Below the pieces are notes generated by a model, which worked only from the letters and a program-made list of their open reading frames with translations, was not told the origin of the DNA and made no database searches. Below, piece by piece: positions 46,441 through 56,229 of a DNA stretch of 64,000 nucleotides; the first letter of the stretch is position 1; the number at the start of each line of letters is the position of its first letter. A program made the position numbers and the translations under genes. This DNA comes from Echinicola pacifica DSM 19836 (lineage in GTDB: Bacteria; Bacteroidota; Bacteroidia; Cytophagales; Cyclobacteriaceae): positions 1 to 64,000 of the forward strand of contig NZ_KB890757.1 in the NCBI RefSeq assembly GCF_000373245.1, read 5' to 3'.

Positions 46441-47220
46441 TTACTCTTCTTCTCTATGGAAATTAATTACGACGGGGCTGTCATATTTTAAACCCAGCAG
46501 GTCTGATCCCCGGCCATGGTTGATGCCGATTTCTAGAAATTCCAGGCTGTTGAACAGCGCGAAACAATCGCCAGGCTCCACATTATCATAGGATTGATCC
46601 AGGCTGCTGAGCACTTCACGGGCAAATTCCACGGTAAATTTCCCTGGGTTGAGCTGGTTGAAGACGCTTTTGGGGATATTGGTGATCAGGTTGCCATAGG
46701 TGTCCACACGGACTACATGACCGACGATTTGTTTTTTGGTGGCCTTTATTTGGCGAGCCATCATTTTTCGGATTTGCTGCAGAGGGCCACCAAAGTCATG
46801 GATAGCTGCGCCACTGGCGACTTTTGCCGCGATGGGAGCCAGGATATCTTTGGCAGGAAAGGTGCTGTCCTTGATGTGAATGTCTGCAAACTGCACGATG
46901 ATACCGGGCTCATAATCTGCCAGCATACTCAATACGCCGTTGTTGGGGCCAATAAAAATATGCTCCTCCAGCTTGATGCCGATAAACCCTGAGGTCATAG
47001 CGCTCGTACTATTCATCGCGACCAAGTGAATCGTCCCCTTGGGGAAGTCACGGTACACGGAGCGCAATATAAACGCCGCATGCGCGATGTCATATGACGA
47101 AATCTGGTGGGTAATATCAACGATATTCAGCTGAGGATTAATGGATAGCATCTTTGCTTTGACAGCAGGTACGTAATAATCGCTATTCCCAAAATCCGAC
47201 AGGAATGTTACTAAGGCCAT
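46441..47220 (-). CDS. SAM hydroxide adenosyltransferase (DUF62)
   Basis: This 259-aa protein is a DUF62/SAM hydrolase: LVTFLSDFGNSDYYVPAVKAKM at the N-terminus, VDITHQIS, FIGPNNGVLSML and DTYGNLITNI match the family of S-adenosylmethionine hydroxide adenosyltransferases and fluorinase relatives. They convert SAM and water to adenosine and methionine. It is divergent from phoH, 105 bp away. No halogenase genes are nearby, so hydrolase activity is expected. Confidence 0.92.
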   Translation of the reverse strand: MALVTFLSDFGNSDYYVPAVKAKMLSINPQLNIVDITHQISSYDIAHAAFILRSVYRDFPKGTIHLVAMNSTSAMTSGFIGIKLEEHIFIGPNNGVLSMLADYEPGIIVQFADIHIKDSTFPAKDILAPIAAKVASGAAIHDFGGPLQQIRKMMARQIKATKKQIVGHVVRVDTYGNLITNIPKSVFNQLNPGKFTVEFAREVLSSLDQSYDNVEPGDCFALFNSLEFLEIGINHGRGSDLLGLKYDSPVVINFHREEE

Positions 47221-47325
47221 AGAACGAAGTCAATTAAAATTTTGTACTTTTGTAAAGTATAAACAAAAATAGAAATTTTCTTCTTGTTAATAATAATCTA
47301 TTATAGCTAAATACAAATTATAGGA

Positions 47326-48342
47326 TTGGTAGAAAAGATCATTACTTTAGAAAACATTCCACTTTTGGACTTTCTCGGAACCGAGAATGAAAATATCCGT
47401 CAGATATCGGCGGCATTTCCAAAAAGCAAAATTGTCTCTCGTGGAAATGAAATCAGAATCCAGGGTCGGGCTCCTGAGATCATCAGAATCAATGATGTGC
47501 TTAATATGCTATTGCAGCATTTTAACCGCTTCGGTCAACTGACGCCCGAAAATGTCAAAGAATATATCGAACTGGAAGGTGAACCCTTAGAGAATGCCTC
47601 CAATAACGATATCATTGTCTTTGGCAATAAAGGCGTGGCCATAAAACCCAAGTCTCCCAATCAGCGGAAACTAGTGGAAGCAGCCAACAAAAATGATCTG
47701 GTTTTTGCTCTTGGACCTGCTGGTACAGGCAAAACCTATATCGCGGTGGCTCTGGCCGTCAGGGCACTCAAAAACCGAGAGGTAAAACGTATCATCATCA
47801 CCAGGCCTGCCGTGGAAGCAGGCGAAAACTTAGGCTTTCTCCCTGGCGATTTGCAGGAAAAACTCGACCCTTACCTTCGGCCTATCTATGATGCCTTAGG
47901 GGATATGGTTCCCGCAGAGAAACTTAAGTTTTATCAGGAAAATAGGGTGATAGAAATTGCCCCTCTTGCTTATATGCGTGGAAGGACGCTCAATGACGCA
48001 TTTGTGCTTCTGGATGAAGCCCAAAATACGACTACCGAACAAATCAAAATGTTCCTCACTCGAATGGGCCCCGACTCCAAAGTGATCATCACCGGTGATC
48101 AAAGCCAGGTGGATCTGCCCTCTCGCCAAAAATCAGGACTGAGAGAGGCTCTGAGGATCCTTAAGGATGTCAAAGGCATTGGTCAGGTGCAATTGAGCGG
48201 TAAGGACGTGATTAGACATAAGCTGGTCAAAGCCATTATCGAGGCCTATGATCAGGAAGATGTGGAAAAAGAGAAAATCAAAAATGACAGAATTAGTCGT
48301 AGAAAAGATACAGAACAAGGAGACGCTTCAGCAGGCCTTTGA
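47326..48342 (+). CDS. PhoH family ATPase
   Basis: This 338-aa protein has a PhoH-type nucleotide-binding domain: Walker A GPAGTGKT at 130-137, Walker B FVLLDEAQN, and GDQSQVDLP. The N-terminal extension (1-100, with IRIQG and FGNKGVAIK segments) is normal for PhoH. The start is TTG at 47326, with VEKIITLENI fitting the family's usual beginning. PhoH proteins are probable RNA-related ATPases; the cellular role is not settled. Its end overlaps the GNAT gene. Confidence 0.92.
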   Translation: MVEKIITLENIPLLDFLGTENENIRQISAAFPKSKIVSRGNEIRIQGRAPEIIRINDVLNMLLQHFNRFGQLTPENVKEYIELEGEPLENASNNDIIVFGNKGVAIKPKSPNQRKLVEAANKNDLVFALGPAGTGKTYIAVALAVRALKNREVKRIIITRPAVEAGENLGFLPGDLQEKLDPYLRPIYDALGDMVPAEKLKFYQENRVIEIAPLAYMRGRTLNDAFVLLDEAQNTTTEQIKMFLTRMGPDSKVIITGDQSQVDLPSRQKSGLREALRILKDVKGIGQVQLSGKDVIRHKLVKAIIEAYDQEDVEKEKIKNDRISRRKDTEQGDASAGL

Positions 48343-48724
48343 TATTCGGCAGAAGGTCTTCGTGGAAGGTCAAAATGTGGCAGCAGAAGAAGAATACGAT
48401 GAGTTTGAAGAATCTTCGGTTCATTTTTTAGCTCGTATCAATGGTACTCCCGTGGGCACCGCCCGCTATCGGAAGACCACCAATGGGGTCAAACTCGAGC
48501 GATTTGCTGTGCTTGAAGATGCTCGTGGCAAAGGGGTGGGCCAAGGACTTATGAACGGAGTAATAGAGGATATTCAGGCAAATTTTTTGCCTGATAAAAC
48601 TTACCTATACCTCCATGCTCAGCTCCATGCCGTGCCCCTTTATGCAAAATTTAAATTTCAACAAGTCGGCGACATTTTTTCCGAATGTGATATATTACAT
48701 TATAAAATGGAGCGATATTTGTAA
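48284..48724 (+). CDS. GNAT family N-acetyltransferase
   Basis: The protein is 146 aa from the ATG at 48284 (MTELVVEKI), overlapping the 3' end of phoH by 59 bp. It has the GNAT core: FDIRQKVFVEGQNVAAEEEYDEFEES, VGTARYRKT and the acetyl-CoA loop LEDARGKGVGQGLM. The layout matches ElaA-like or YjcF-like acetyltransferases; the substrate is unknown. Confidence 0.9.
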   Translation: MTELVVEKIQNKETLQQAFDIRQKVFVEGQNVAAEEEYDEFEESSVHFLARINGTPVGTARYRKTTNGVKLERFAVLEDARGKGVGQGLMNGVIEDIQANFLPDKTYLYLHAQLHAVPLYAKFKFQQVGDIFSECDILHYKMERYL

Positions 48725-48804
48725 CTGAAATTGTATTGTTTTAACAATAAAGTAAATTTTACCAAGTATTTTGTATTTATTACCATTACTAATCCAATTC
48801 TACA

Positions 48805-49353
48805 ATGAAAAAGTTTTTACTCGTATTTTTATTAGCGGGCCTGATGTTTCATGCTCAAGCTCAATCTGACAGTGATTTCAATAGAAATGAAATCAAGCTG
48901 AATATTATGAATACCATCTTGCAGGGATCTGTAGAGATAGGGTATGAGAGATTTATCGATGCTGACCAGTCCGTGGGCGTGGAGTATTTGATAAATGACC
49001 GTTTTGGGTATAACAGCCAAAAGAAAAATAAGGAATTTAACACCAGTAGTTTGTTGGTTTCTTATAACTTCTACTTTACCCAATCCAATATGGGGTCTGG
49101 AAGACTTTATGTTTATCCATTCTTCAAGTATAGATTCGGTGATTTTACTGAGCCTGCTGATGGCGGTGGAGTGATCATCACTGATATGAACAGCGCTATG
49201 CTGGGAATAGGCGGAGGTTATAAGTGGGTGCAAAACGACAAGTTTGCCATCGCCCCTTATATCAATATCGCCCGTGGCTTTAGCGGTGAGGTGCAAGATC
49301 GCTTTTCTGCCATTGAGCTGAATGCTGGTCTTAGCGTCGGCTATAGATTCTAG
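48805..49353 (+). CDS. Small outer-membrane beta-barrel protein (DUF3575-like)
   Basis: This 182-aa protein has a signal peptide ending HAQA. The mature part is a small barrel: NEIKLNIMNTILQGSVEIGYERFI, SSLLVSYNFYF, LYVYPFFKYRFGDF, AIAPYINIARGF, ending in F. The NEIKLN start resembles DUF3575. Its role is unknown. It has a strong terminator 58 bp on. Confidence 0.82.
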   Translation: MKKFLLVFLLAGLMFHAQAQSDSDFNRNEIKLNIMNTILQGSVEIGYERFIDADQSVGVEYLINDRFGYNSQKKNKEFNTSSLLVSYNFYFTQSNMGSGRLYVYPFFKYRFGDFTEPADGGGVIITDMNSAMLGIGGGYKWVQNDKFAIAPYINIARGFSGEVQDRFSAIELNAGLSVGYRF

Positions 49354-49410
49354 AAGTCAACTAATTATTTCTCACTTTTTGGACTCCTACTCGGAGTACA
49401 AGGGAATCCC

Positions 49411-49446
49411 AAAGGGAAGCTTTTATTTAAAAGCTTCCCTTTTTTT
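49411..49446 (+). terminator. Terminator of the barrel gene
   Basis: AAAGGGAAGCTTTT pairs with AAAAGCTTCCCTTT around a short AT loop, followed by a run of T. Confidence 0.9.
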
Positions 49447-49534
49447 GTTTGTAATACTGGGTTTTATTAAATTATATGGGTTGAATTTAGATTAATCATC
49501 AAAGGTTTTTTTGTGGGACGATAAAGAGGGGCGG

Positions 49535-51490
49535 ATGAAATTTAATGATTTTCCATTTATAAGGTATCTTTTCTTTTTTGGCTTTGGAGTCTTGCTATAC
49601 CCTTATATAAGTACAGCGCTAAGTTCTAGCTCTATCTTGTTCTCCCTGATTTTCATTTGGTTGGTATATTTGATATTGATCATTATCAATCAGTCCAGGA
49701 AGGTCTATACCTTTAGATTCGCCTTCCCATTTTTAGCTTATAGCCTGTTGTTTATGATGGGTCTGTGGCTGGCCCTTGATCATGATCCGCATCACCATCA
49801 CGAGCATATCGTTCATCATCCTGCCTCCAGGGCTTATTTGGCCAAAGTCCAGCACAATGACTTAGCAAAACCTAACAGTTTTGCCAATACGCTCTCCTTA
49901 CTATTTGCGCTGGATTCTTTGGGTGCACCGCAGCGAAGGGGGAATATTCGCATCTACCACCGCTCACCTGCGCCATTGCAGCCGGACCAAATGGTACTTA
50001 TTACCTCTCCTTATGAGCGTATCACCTCCCCTCAAAACCCTCGCGAATTTGATTACAGCGCCTATATGGCCAATGAGGGAATCTACCATAGCCAGTTTGT
50101 AGGGGACAATATTCAAGTTCTTGGAGAAGGACCACCTTCTATATTTGGGAAAATGCAGGATCTACGGGGGCGGATGCTAGGGACCTTAAGCAGCTGGATG
50201 AAGGATCGAGCAGCTTTTGAGGTGGCTTCTGCCTTGCTAATTGGCCAGAAATCCTCGCTCAGTGAGGAGGTAGGGCAGGCTTATGCCTCTGCTGGTGCCA
50301 TGCATGTGCTGGCGGTATCTGGTCTGCATGTCGGGATTATCTATGGCTTTTTTCTTCTCTTCTTTAAGCCAGCCGGTATGCCTGTCCGAGCACGGGTCCT
50401 TTATCTGTCCATTGTGATCCTGCTGATATGGGCCTATGCACTGCTTACCGGAATGTCTGCTTCCGTGATGAGAGCTGCCACGATGTTTACCCTGATGGCC
50501 TTGGCTCAGATGAAATCCAGAACGTCCTCGGTCTTCAATGCGCTGGCCCTTTCTGCCTTGATTTTGATGGTGTTTAAGCCTAATATTATCTTTGCGGTGG
50601 GATTTCAGCTCTCCTATGCGGCCATGCTGGGGATATTAATCCTTCAGCCCTGGATCGTGAAAGCCTGGTTGCCATCGAATAGAATCGTTTATTATTTTTG
50701 GGAGGTGACCTCTGTAAGTATTGCAGCTCAGCTGGCGACCCTTCCCCTTACCCTTTATTATTTCAATGTTTACCCCACTTATTCCTTATTCACTAATCTA
50801 CTGGTGATTCCTGGGGCATTCTTAATTATGGCGATAGGACTTCCTTTATTATTGCTTGCTCTTACGGGGCTCGATTTATCGCTCCTCGCTCGGGTTTTGG
50901 AAGTGATCGTAAAGGCGCTTAATGAAGTGATTTTCTTTATCCATAGGCTTCCGGGAGCGCAGAGGGAGGGGGTTTTTCTTTCTGCCGGGGAGGCTATAGC
51001 GCTCACGCTGATGATATGGGGAGGGTATATGCTGCTAAGCAGCAATTATAAGAAAACCTATGCCTATCTTTTGGCTACAGTAATGATGGTTTTGGTGCTT
51101 TCCAAGGCCAGCTTATGGCTATCTGCCTCCACAGCGGATGAGCTGCTAGTGTATCGCCTTTCGAAGGGACTTGCAGTGGATTATAAAGAAAATGAGGCTC
51201 ATTATTATTTTCATTTTGGCGCCAGCCTAAAAGACCTGGAATATAAGGTGCTGCCCAATAGGCGAAGAAGTGCTCCTAATGAGGGCGGTTGGCTTCAAGG
51301 ACGTAGCATAGGAGATAGCCTGGTGCTGGCATTGCCATCGCATGGACTGCTGTCAAGCAAAGGTGGGCTATGGAAATTTAATGGGCTAAAGCCTAAAGAA
51401 GTTTATCATTATGACGGCCACCAATGGCAGAAGATGTCCGGCACGGAGGCGCCTGGTCCCACGACTGGAGCAGTCAAATTAATTTTTTAG
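49535..51490 (+). CDS. ComEC/Rec2-family competence protein
   Basis: The protein is 651 aa from ATG 49535 (MKFNDFPFIRYLFFFGFGVLL), which places the first membrane helix at the start. After an N-terminal DUF4131-like region come the competence domain helices with SAGAMHVLAVSGLHVGIIYG, the ComEC hallmark, and GMSASVMRAATM. ComEC forms the inner-membrane channel for DNA uptake. It lacks a C-terminal metallo-beta-lactamase domain, as in many Bacteroidota homologues. A histidine-rich loop (DHDPHHHHEHIVHHP) near residue 90 is unusual and may bind metal. Confidence 0.9.
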   Translation: MKFNDFPFIRYLFFFGFGVLLYPYISTALSSSSILFSLIFIWLVYLILIIINQSRKVYTFRFAFPFLAYSLLFMMGLWLALDHDPHHHHEHIVHHPASRAYLAKVQHNDLAKPNSFANTLSLLFALDSLGAPQRRGNIRIYHRSPAPLQPDQMVLITSPYERITSPQNPREFDYSAYMANEGIYHSQFVGDNIQVLGEGPPSIFGKMQDLRGRMLGTLSSWMKDRAAFEVASALLIGQKSSLSEEVGQAYASAGAMHVLAVSGLHVGIIYGFFLLFFKPAGMPVRARVLYLSIVILLIWAYALLTGMSASVMRAATMFTLMALAQMKSRTSSVFNALALSALILMVFKPNIIFAVGFQLSYAAMLGILILQPWIVKAWLPSNRIVYYFWEVTSVSIAAQLATLPLTLYYFNVYPTYSLFTNLLVIPGAFLIMAIGLPLLLLALTGLDLSLLARVLEVIVKALNEVIFFIHRLPGAQREGVFLSAGEAIALTLMIWGGYMLLSSNYKKTYAYLLATVMMVLVLSKASLWLSASTADELLVYRLSKGLAVDYKENEAHYYFHFGASLKDLEYKVLPNRRRSAPNEGGWLQGRSIGDSLVLALPSHGLLSSKGGLWKFNGLKPKEVYHYDGHQWQKMSGTEAPGPTTGAVKLIF

Positions 51491-51556
51491 GTCTAAGTGC
51501 TATTGTTTGGAAGAACAAGTTACTCGTCCTATCTTCATTGAATTAAGTAAAAGCAT

Positions 51557-52333
51557 ATGGATACGCCAGTCACCTATCATTTAGAAAATAGAATAGCCTA
51601 CCTGACGCTTTCACGTCCTGAGAAGCGAAATGCCCTAAATGCATCCATGGTGCAGCATTTACAGCAGTTATTGGAGCAATGTAGGGAGGATGCGGGGGTG
51701 AAGATAGTGGTGATCAGAGCGGAAGGCAAAGTATTCTGCTCGGGGGCTGATCTCGAAAGCCTCATGCAGCTCCAATCCAATACCTATGAAGAAAATCTCG
51801 AGGACAGCCAATTGCTAAAAAGACTATTTGAAACCATTTATACCTTCCCTAAGCTTACCATTGCGCAGGTACAAGGGCATGCCCTTGCCGGGGGATGTGG
51901 GCTGATGACCGTCTGTGATTTGGCCTATGCCGTACCTGAGGCCAAGCTTGGCTATACTGAAGTGAGAATAGGCTTCGTGCCTGCTTTGGTACTGGTGTTT
52001 TTGCGGCGGAAGGTAGGGGAGGCTTATGCTCGTAAATTACTCTTGACGGGAGACCTGATCTCTGCTGAGATGGGCGAGCGAATGGGCCTCGTTCATCAGC
52101 TGGTTGAGGCTGATAGACTCGAATCGACAGTCCGTGCCGAGGCGGAGCGCCTGGCCAGCCAAAATTCCTCCATGGCCATCGCACTTACTAAGAAATTACT
52201 GAATGAATCGGCTGATTTGGCACTCGTGGAAGGCCTGAATTTGGCTGCCGAGACCAATGCAAAAGCAAGAGGGACGGAAGATTGCAAGCAGGGGATCGCT
52301 GCTTTTTTGGAGAAAAAGAAACTGGAGTGGTAA
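51557..52333 (+). CDS. Enoyl-CoA hydratase/isomerase family protein
   Basis: This 258-aa crotonase has KVFCSGADLESL and AGGCGLMTVCDLAYAV, which form the oxyanion hole, and KLGYTEVRIGFVPAL with a catalytic glutamate. Which CoA ester it uses is not clear; methylglutaconyl-CoA hydratase-like is one possibility. recQ begins 1 bp after its stop, so they share a transcript, though their roles look unrelated. Confidence 0.92.
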   Translation: MDTPVTYHLENRIAYLTLSRPEKRNALNASMVQHLQQLLEQCREDAGVKIVVIRAEGKVFCSGADLESLMQLQSNTYEENLEDSQLLKRLFETIYTFPKLTIAQVQGHALAGGCGLMTVCDLAYAVPEAKLGYTEVRIGFVPALVLVFLRRKVGEAYARKLLLTGDLISAEMGERMGLVHQLVEADRLESTVRAEAERLASQNSSMAIALTKKLLNESADLALVEGLNLAAETNAKARGTEDCKQGIAAFLEKKKLEW

Positions 52334-52334
52334 G

Positions 52335-54254
52335 GTGAAAAGTAAAGCGCTTTCTGTATTAAAATCGGTGTTTGGATTCGATGATTTCCGGCCCCGCCAA
52401 TTGGACATAGTTCTATCGGTGGCGGAGGGGCATGATACCATGGCGCTGCTGCCTACTGGTGGAGGCAAGTCCATCTGCTTTCAGGTGCCTGCCCTGATGC
52501 AGGATGGCATCTGCGTGGTGGTGAGTCCGCTGATCGCCCTGATGAAAGACCAAGTGGAAAACCTCCGCCGAAGGGGAGTCCTGGCGGCGGCGATTTATTC
52601 TGGAATGAGAAAGCGGGAAATTGACACCACCCTTGATAATTGTATTTATGGAAACTATAAATTTCTCTATGTCTCTCCCGAAAGGCTAAAAACCGACCTG
52701 TTTATAGAGCGTTTTAAGCAGATGAAGGTAAACTTGATCGCGATTGATGAGGCGCATTGTATCTCTCAGTGGGGTTATGATTTTAGACCTCCCTATCTGG
52801 AGATTGCGGAGCTTCGCCAATATCATCCCACGGTGCCCTTTATCGCCCTGACCGCCTCAGCCACGCCCAAGGTAAAGGTGGATATTATAGAGAAACTGGA
52901 ACTCCGTGAGCCCAAGGTATTTATCAAATCCTTTGCCCGAAAGAACCTTTCTTATTCCGTCCGCAAGGCGGAAAATAAACTTGAAAAGGCGATAGAGATT
53001 CTACAGCGGGTTCCTGGATCGGCCATCGTGTATGTGCGTAGCCGTAAAGGCACGAAGGAGATTGCGATGGCTCTCAGCCAGCTGAAGATATCGGCTACTT
53101 TTTACCATGCAGGACTGGATAAGGCGCTGCGCGAAAAGCGGCAGGTCGAGTGGAAAGACAATAAGGTAAGGGTGATTGTCGCCACCAATGCCTTTGGGAT
53201 GGGGATAGATAAGCCGGATGTGCGTGTGGTGGTCCATATGGATATGCCGGAGAGTCCTGAGAATTACTATCAGGAAGCTGGGCGTGCCGGCAGGGATGAG
53301 TGGAAGGCTTTTGCCGTAATGCTCTTCCATGATAAGGATTTAGAATTGATGGAGGAGCGGTCCATCGCCTCTTTCCCGCCGATCGATTTTATCAGACGTG
53401 TGTATCAGTGTCTGGCGAATTATTACCGCATTGCCGTAGGCAGCAGCCTTATGGTAAGTTATGATTTTGATATTTCGGCTTTCAGCCAAACGTATAATCT
53501 GGACCTATTGCAGACCTATCATGCCCTGAAGATCCTGCAAGAAGAGGGGTTTGTGGAGCTTAGCGAAGGTTATTATAGCTTGAGTTCTCTTCATTTTCTG
53601 GTGGACAATCGCCGGCTATATGAATATCAGATCGCGCAGGTCAAGCTGGATCCACTGATCAAGGTCTTGCTGCGGATGTATGGCGGGGAGCTATTTAGTG
53701 AATATATAAAGGTGAATGAGGATAAGCTTGCGAAGGCATTGAACCTGCCTGAATCGGAGGTGATTGCTCGACTGGAGCGTATGGATACGCTAGGGATAGC
53801 CGCTTATAATAAGAAAAAAGACCAGCCGCAGGTTACCTTTCTCACCCATAGATATGATGCGGGGAAATTGCCGCTAAACAAGCAGCGGATAGCAGAGCGC
53901 AGAGAAAATAGCATCACCAAGGTAAGGGCCATGATCGCTTACGCTCAAAATGAACAGATGTGTAGAACCTTGCAATTATTAGAGTATTTTGGTGAGGAAA
54001 GTGATCTGCCTTGCGGAATATGTGATGTTTGTGTACAGAAAAAGAAAAATAGTGAGCTCAGCACACATTTAATGGACCTGAGGGAGCGATTATTCCAAAC
54101 TTTGGAGCAGGGCTTGGCGTTAACATATCAGGACATCGCCGTAAAGCTCAAGCTGGCCTCTGCTGATGTCCATCTGGCAGAAATGCTCCGAACCATGGAA
54201 GATGCGGGAGAGGTAGAATTATTATCCGATGGTAGAATAAAAAGAAAGGACTGA
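52335..54254 (+). CDS. recQ: RecQ-type ATP-dependent DNA helicase
   Basis: The protein is 639 aa from the GTG at 52335 (VKSKALSVLKSVFGFDDFRPRQ). The longer open frame starting in the upstream gene is rejected because residues before FRPRQ are not family-like. Walker A LLPTGGGKSICFQVPA, DEAHCISQWGYDFRP and FGMGIDKPDVRVVVHMDMPESPENYYQEAGRAGRD are RecQ motifs. A zinc-binding CRTLQLLEYFGE...CGICDVC follows. RecQ unwinds DNA in repair. The C-terminus carries a winged-helix region in place of a full HRDC. Confidence 0.92.
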   Translation: MKSKALSVLKSVFGFDDFRPRQLDIVLSVAEGHDTMALLPTGGGKSICFQVPALMQDGICVVVSPLIALMKDQVENLRRRGVLAAAIYSGMRKREIDTTLDNCIYGNYKFLYVSPERLKTDLFIERFKQMKVNLIAIDEAHCISQWGYDFRPPYLEIAELRQYHPTVPFIALTASATPKVKVDIIEKLELREPKVFIKSFARKNLSYSVRKAENKLEKAIEILQRVPGSAIVYVRSRKGTKEIAMALSQLKISATFYHAGLDKALREKRQVEWKDNKVRVIVATNAFGMGIDKPDVRVVVHMDMPESPENYYQEAGRAGRDEWKAFAVMLFHDKDLELMEERSIASFPPIDFIRRVYQCLANYYRIAVGSSLMVSYDFDISAFSQTYNLDLLQTYHALKILQEEGFVELSEGYYSLSSLHFLVDNRRLYEYQIAQVKLDPLIKVLLRMYGGELFSEYIKVNEDKLAKALNLPESEVIARLERMDTLGIAAYNKKKDQPQVTFLTHRYDAGKLPLNKQRIAERRENSITKVRAMIAYAQNEQMCRTLQLLEYFGEESDLPCGICDVCVQKKKNSELSTHLMDLRERLFQTLEQGLALTYQDIAVKLKLASADVHLAEMLRTMEDAGEVELLSDGRIKRKD

Positions 54255-54836
54255 ATGAAGTTTGTTGATGATATATTAAAGAAACTGTTCACAGACAAAA
54301 GTGCAGCAGTAACCCATAAAGAGAATTTTACACCCAGTCAGTCCGAAATGGCTGAAACTTATAAATGGTCACAATCCGCGGAGGGACAACAGCTGTTTGA
54401 TCTCCTTTACCAAAATATCCATTTGCAAAAAGCTGGAGAAATAGTGCCGCCCGAGCTGCAGATATTCCGCTCTCCTTATGCCAATGGCCTCGCCTTATTC
54501 TATGAGGCGCCCTTGGATTCGGAAAGTTTTTCCCACCTTTTCTTTGCTTTTGGTCAGCGAATTGTAGATTTAGGGTACGAAAGAGTGAGCCTGGACAGGA
54601 CCATTCAGGAGAAACCCACCGGTGTCAATATCACCGAAAAACAATACCTAAAGCCCAAAACTTCCTATATGGCTGAAAGAACAGAGCAGCTTTTTGGCAA
54701 TGTAGCCATTGAGAAAGTCTCTGTAAACCACCAGCCACAAATGATTAAAATATTGGTGACGATCTATTCCGATCGCTTATACACCAAAGCCAGGTCATTT
54801 GATACGTTTGTAGAAAGCTTATTTAATCCACAGTAA
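54255..54836 (+). CDS. Conserved hypothetical protein
   Basis: This 193-aa protein starts directly after the recQ stop. I do not recognise a family. It has no signal peptide or membrane helix; the sequence is mixed alpha/beta with a central IFRSPYANGLALFYEAPLDSESFSHLFFAFGQRIVDLGYE and a C-terminal IKILVTIYSDRLYTKARSF. Position within the recQ-nudix run suggests a cytoplasmic role. Confidence 0.7.
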   Translation: MKFVDDILKKLFTDKSAAVTHKENFTPSQSEMAETYKWSQSAEGQQLFDLLYQNIHLQKAGEIVPPELQIFRSPYANGLALFYEAPLDSESFSHLFFAFGQRIVDLGYERVSLDRTIQEKPTGVNITEKQYLKPKTSYMAERTEQLFGNVAIEKVSVNHQPQMIKILVTIYSDRLYTKARSFDTFVESLFNPQ

Positions 54837-54842
54837 ATTATT

Positions 54843-55394
54843 ATGAATAGAGAGCAACTCCTTAGAACTCTGAAAAGTTACCGTACTCCTTTTGAAGAAG
54901 AAAAATCTTTCGTTGAAGAATTTATAGCCCTTTGTGAGGACCCGCTGGCCTTTAGCCGGGAAAGAAAAGAGGGCCACTTTACCGCCTCCGCCTGGATCGT
55001 CAATAAAAGACGTACTCATGCCTTACTGACTCATCACCGTAAACTAAACCGCTGGCTTCAGTTAGGCGGGCATGCCGATGGCAATGATAACCTCATGGAG
55101 GTGGCCATGACTGAGGCACGTGAAGAAAGTGGATTGATCTCCCTAAAGCTTGTGGATAGCTTTATTTTTGACATTGATAAGCACCTTATTCCTGCCAATA
55201 GCAGGGATGCGGAGCATTTTCACTATGATGTGAGGTTTCTGATCGAGGCCGCCATGGATGAGCCTCTGACCATTAGTGATGAGAGTAATGACCTGGCATG
55301 GGTCAATTATGATATTATCCCCGATGTGGTGAAATCCAATGATTCGATTTTGAGAATGTTGGAGAAAACCAGTAAATCAGAATTCGTCCTCTAA
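54843..55394 (+). CDS. NUDIX hydrolase
   Basis: This 183-aa protein has a Nudix box at about residues 75-98 (GGHADGN, then MEVAMTEAREESGL, with glutamates E91, E94 and E95 for metal binding). It should hydrolyse a nucleoside-diphosphate-linked compound; the substrate cannot be told. It follows the hypothetical gene by 6 bp, in the recQ run. Confidence 0.9.
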   Translation: MNREQLLRTLKSYRTPFEEEKSFVEEFIALCEDPLAFSRERKEGHFTASAWIVNKRRTHALLTHHRKLNRWLQLGGHADGNDNLMEVAMTEAREESGLISLKLVDSFIFDIDKHLIPANSRDAEHFHYDVRFLIEAAMDEPLTISDESNDLAWVNYDIIPDVVKSNDSILRMLEKTSKSEFVL

Positions 55395-55512
55395 GGCTTG
55401 CCATTCTTTGGATTAAGAAAAAATAAAATTGAATTTTAAGAATGTCAAAGAAACAGGGATTAGGCTGCCGTATTGCTTAATATTTGTATCTTTGTCTGAA
55501 AAATTATTAATA

Positions 55513-56229
55513 GTGAATAAATATTTATTGATACCCATGCTACTGTTTATAATGGTGGCATGCGCTCCTTCGGAGCAGGAGCTATACGATGCAGGAATTA
55601 TCGAACTGCGAAAGGGAGAATTTAAAACTGCCATTGAGAATTTTGACCGTATTCTGGAGGAAAATCCTAACCATTTTGATGCGCTCAATGCCCGTGGCGT
55701 GGCTTATTTCGAACTGCAAAAATGGGACGATGCCATTGTAAACTTCAAAGCCGCAATGAAGCAGGATTCTGTAAGTTATAAGCCTTACCTGAACTTGGGC
55801 AATGCCTATCTGGAAAAGGAAGAATTTAAGGATGCCGTAGTTAATTATAATATGGCGAGTGCTTTGGATCTAAACCAAACAGATATCTATTATAATCGAG
55901 GTTTGGCGCTTTTGGGTATGGAAGAATATGAAGATGCCTTGTTGGACTTTGACAATGCCCTTCGTGTGGATCCAAATCAAGCGCTGGTACATTTTAACCG
56001 GGGAAAGGCCTTGGTAGGCAATAATGATCCGCTGGAAGCAATCAATGCCCTCCACCGATCAGTTTCATTGGATGATACCAATGGAGCCGCTTTTTACCTT
56101 TTGGGCATTACTGAAATGAGTGCTTTGAATAAGGTGGATGAAGGCTGCGCACATTTACAGCAGGCTTTACAACTGGGCTATAATGAGGCTCAGGAATGGA
56201 TAGATGAATTTTGTTCAAGTGATTCCTAA
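55513..56229 (+). CDS. TPR-repeat lipoprotein
   Basis: Read from the GTG at 55513, the protein (about 238 aa) starts with a lipoprotein signal (KYLLIPMLLFIMVAC). The open frame begins 28 codons further up, but that part lacks signal features. About five to six tetratricopeptide repeats follow (GEFKTAIENFDRILEENPNHFDALNARGVAYFELQ and similar units). TPR lipoproteins act as protein-binding scaffolds. The sua5 start overlaps its stop (TAATG). Confidence 0.85.
   Translation: MNKYLLIPMLLFIMVACAPSEQELYDAGIIELRKGEFKTAIENFDRILEENPNHFDALNARGVAYFELQKWDDAIVNFKAAMKQDSVSYKPYLNLGNAYLEKEEFKDAVVNYNMASALDLNQTDIYYNRGLALLGMEEYEDALLDFDNALRVDPNQALVHFNRGKALVGNNDPLEAINALHRSVSLDDTNGAAFYLLGITEMSALNKVDEGCAHLQQALQLGYNEAQEWIDEFCSSDS

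Noticed and set aside
52257-52334. Upstream extension of recQ into the enoyl-CoA hydratase gene
   Set aside because: It would overlap the upstream gene by 77 bp and the added residues are not RecQ-like; the GTG at 52335 directly follows the upstream stop and starts the helicase domain.
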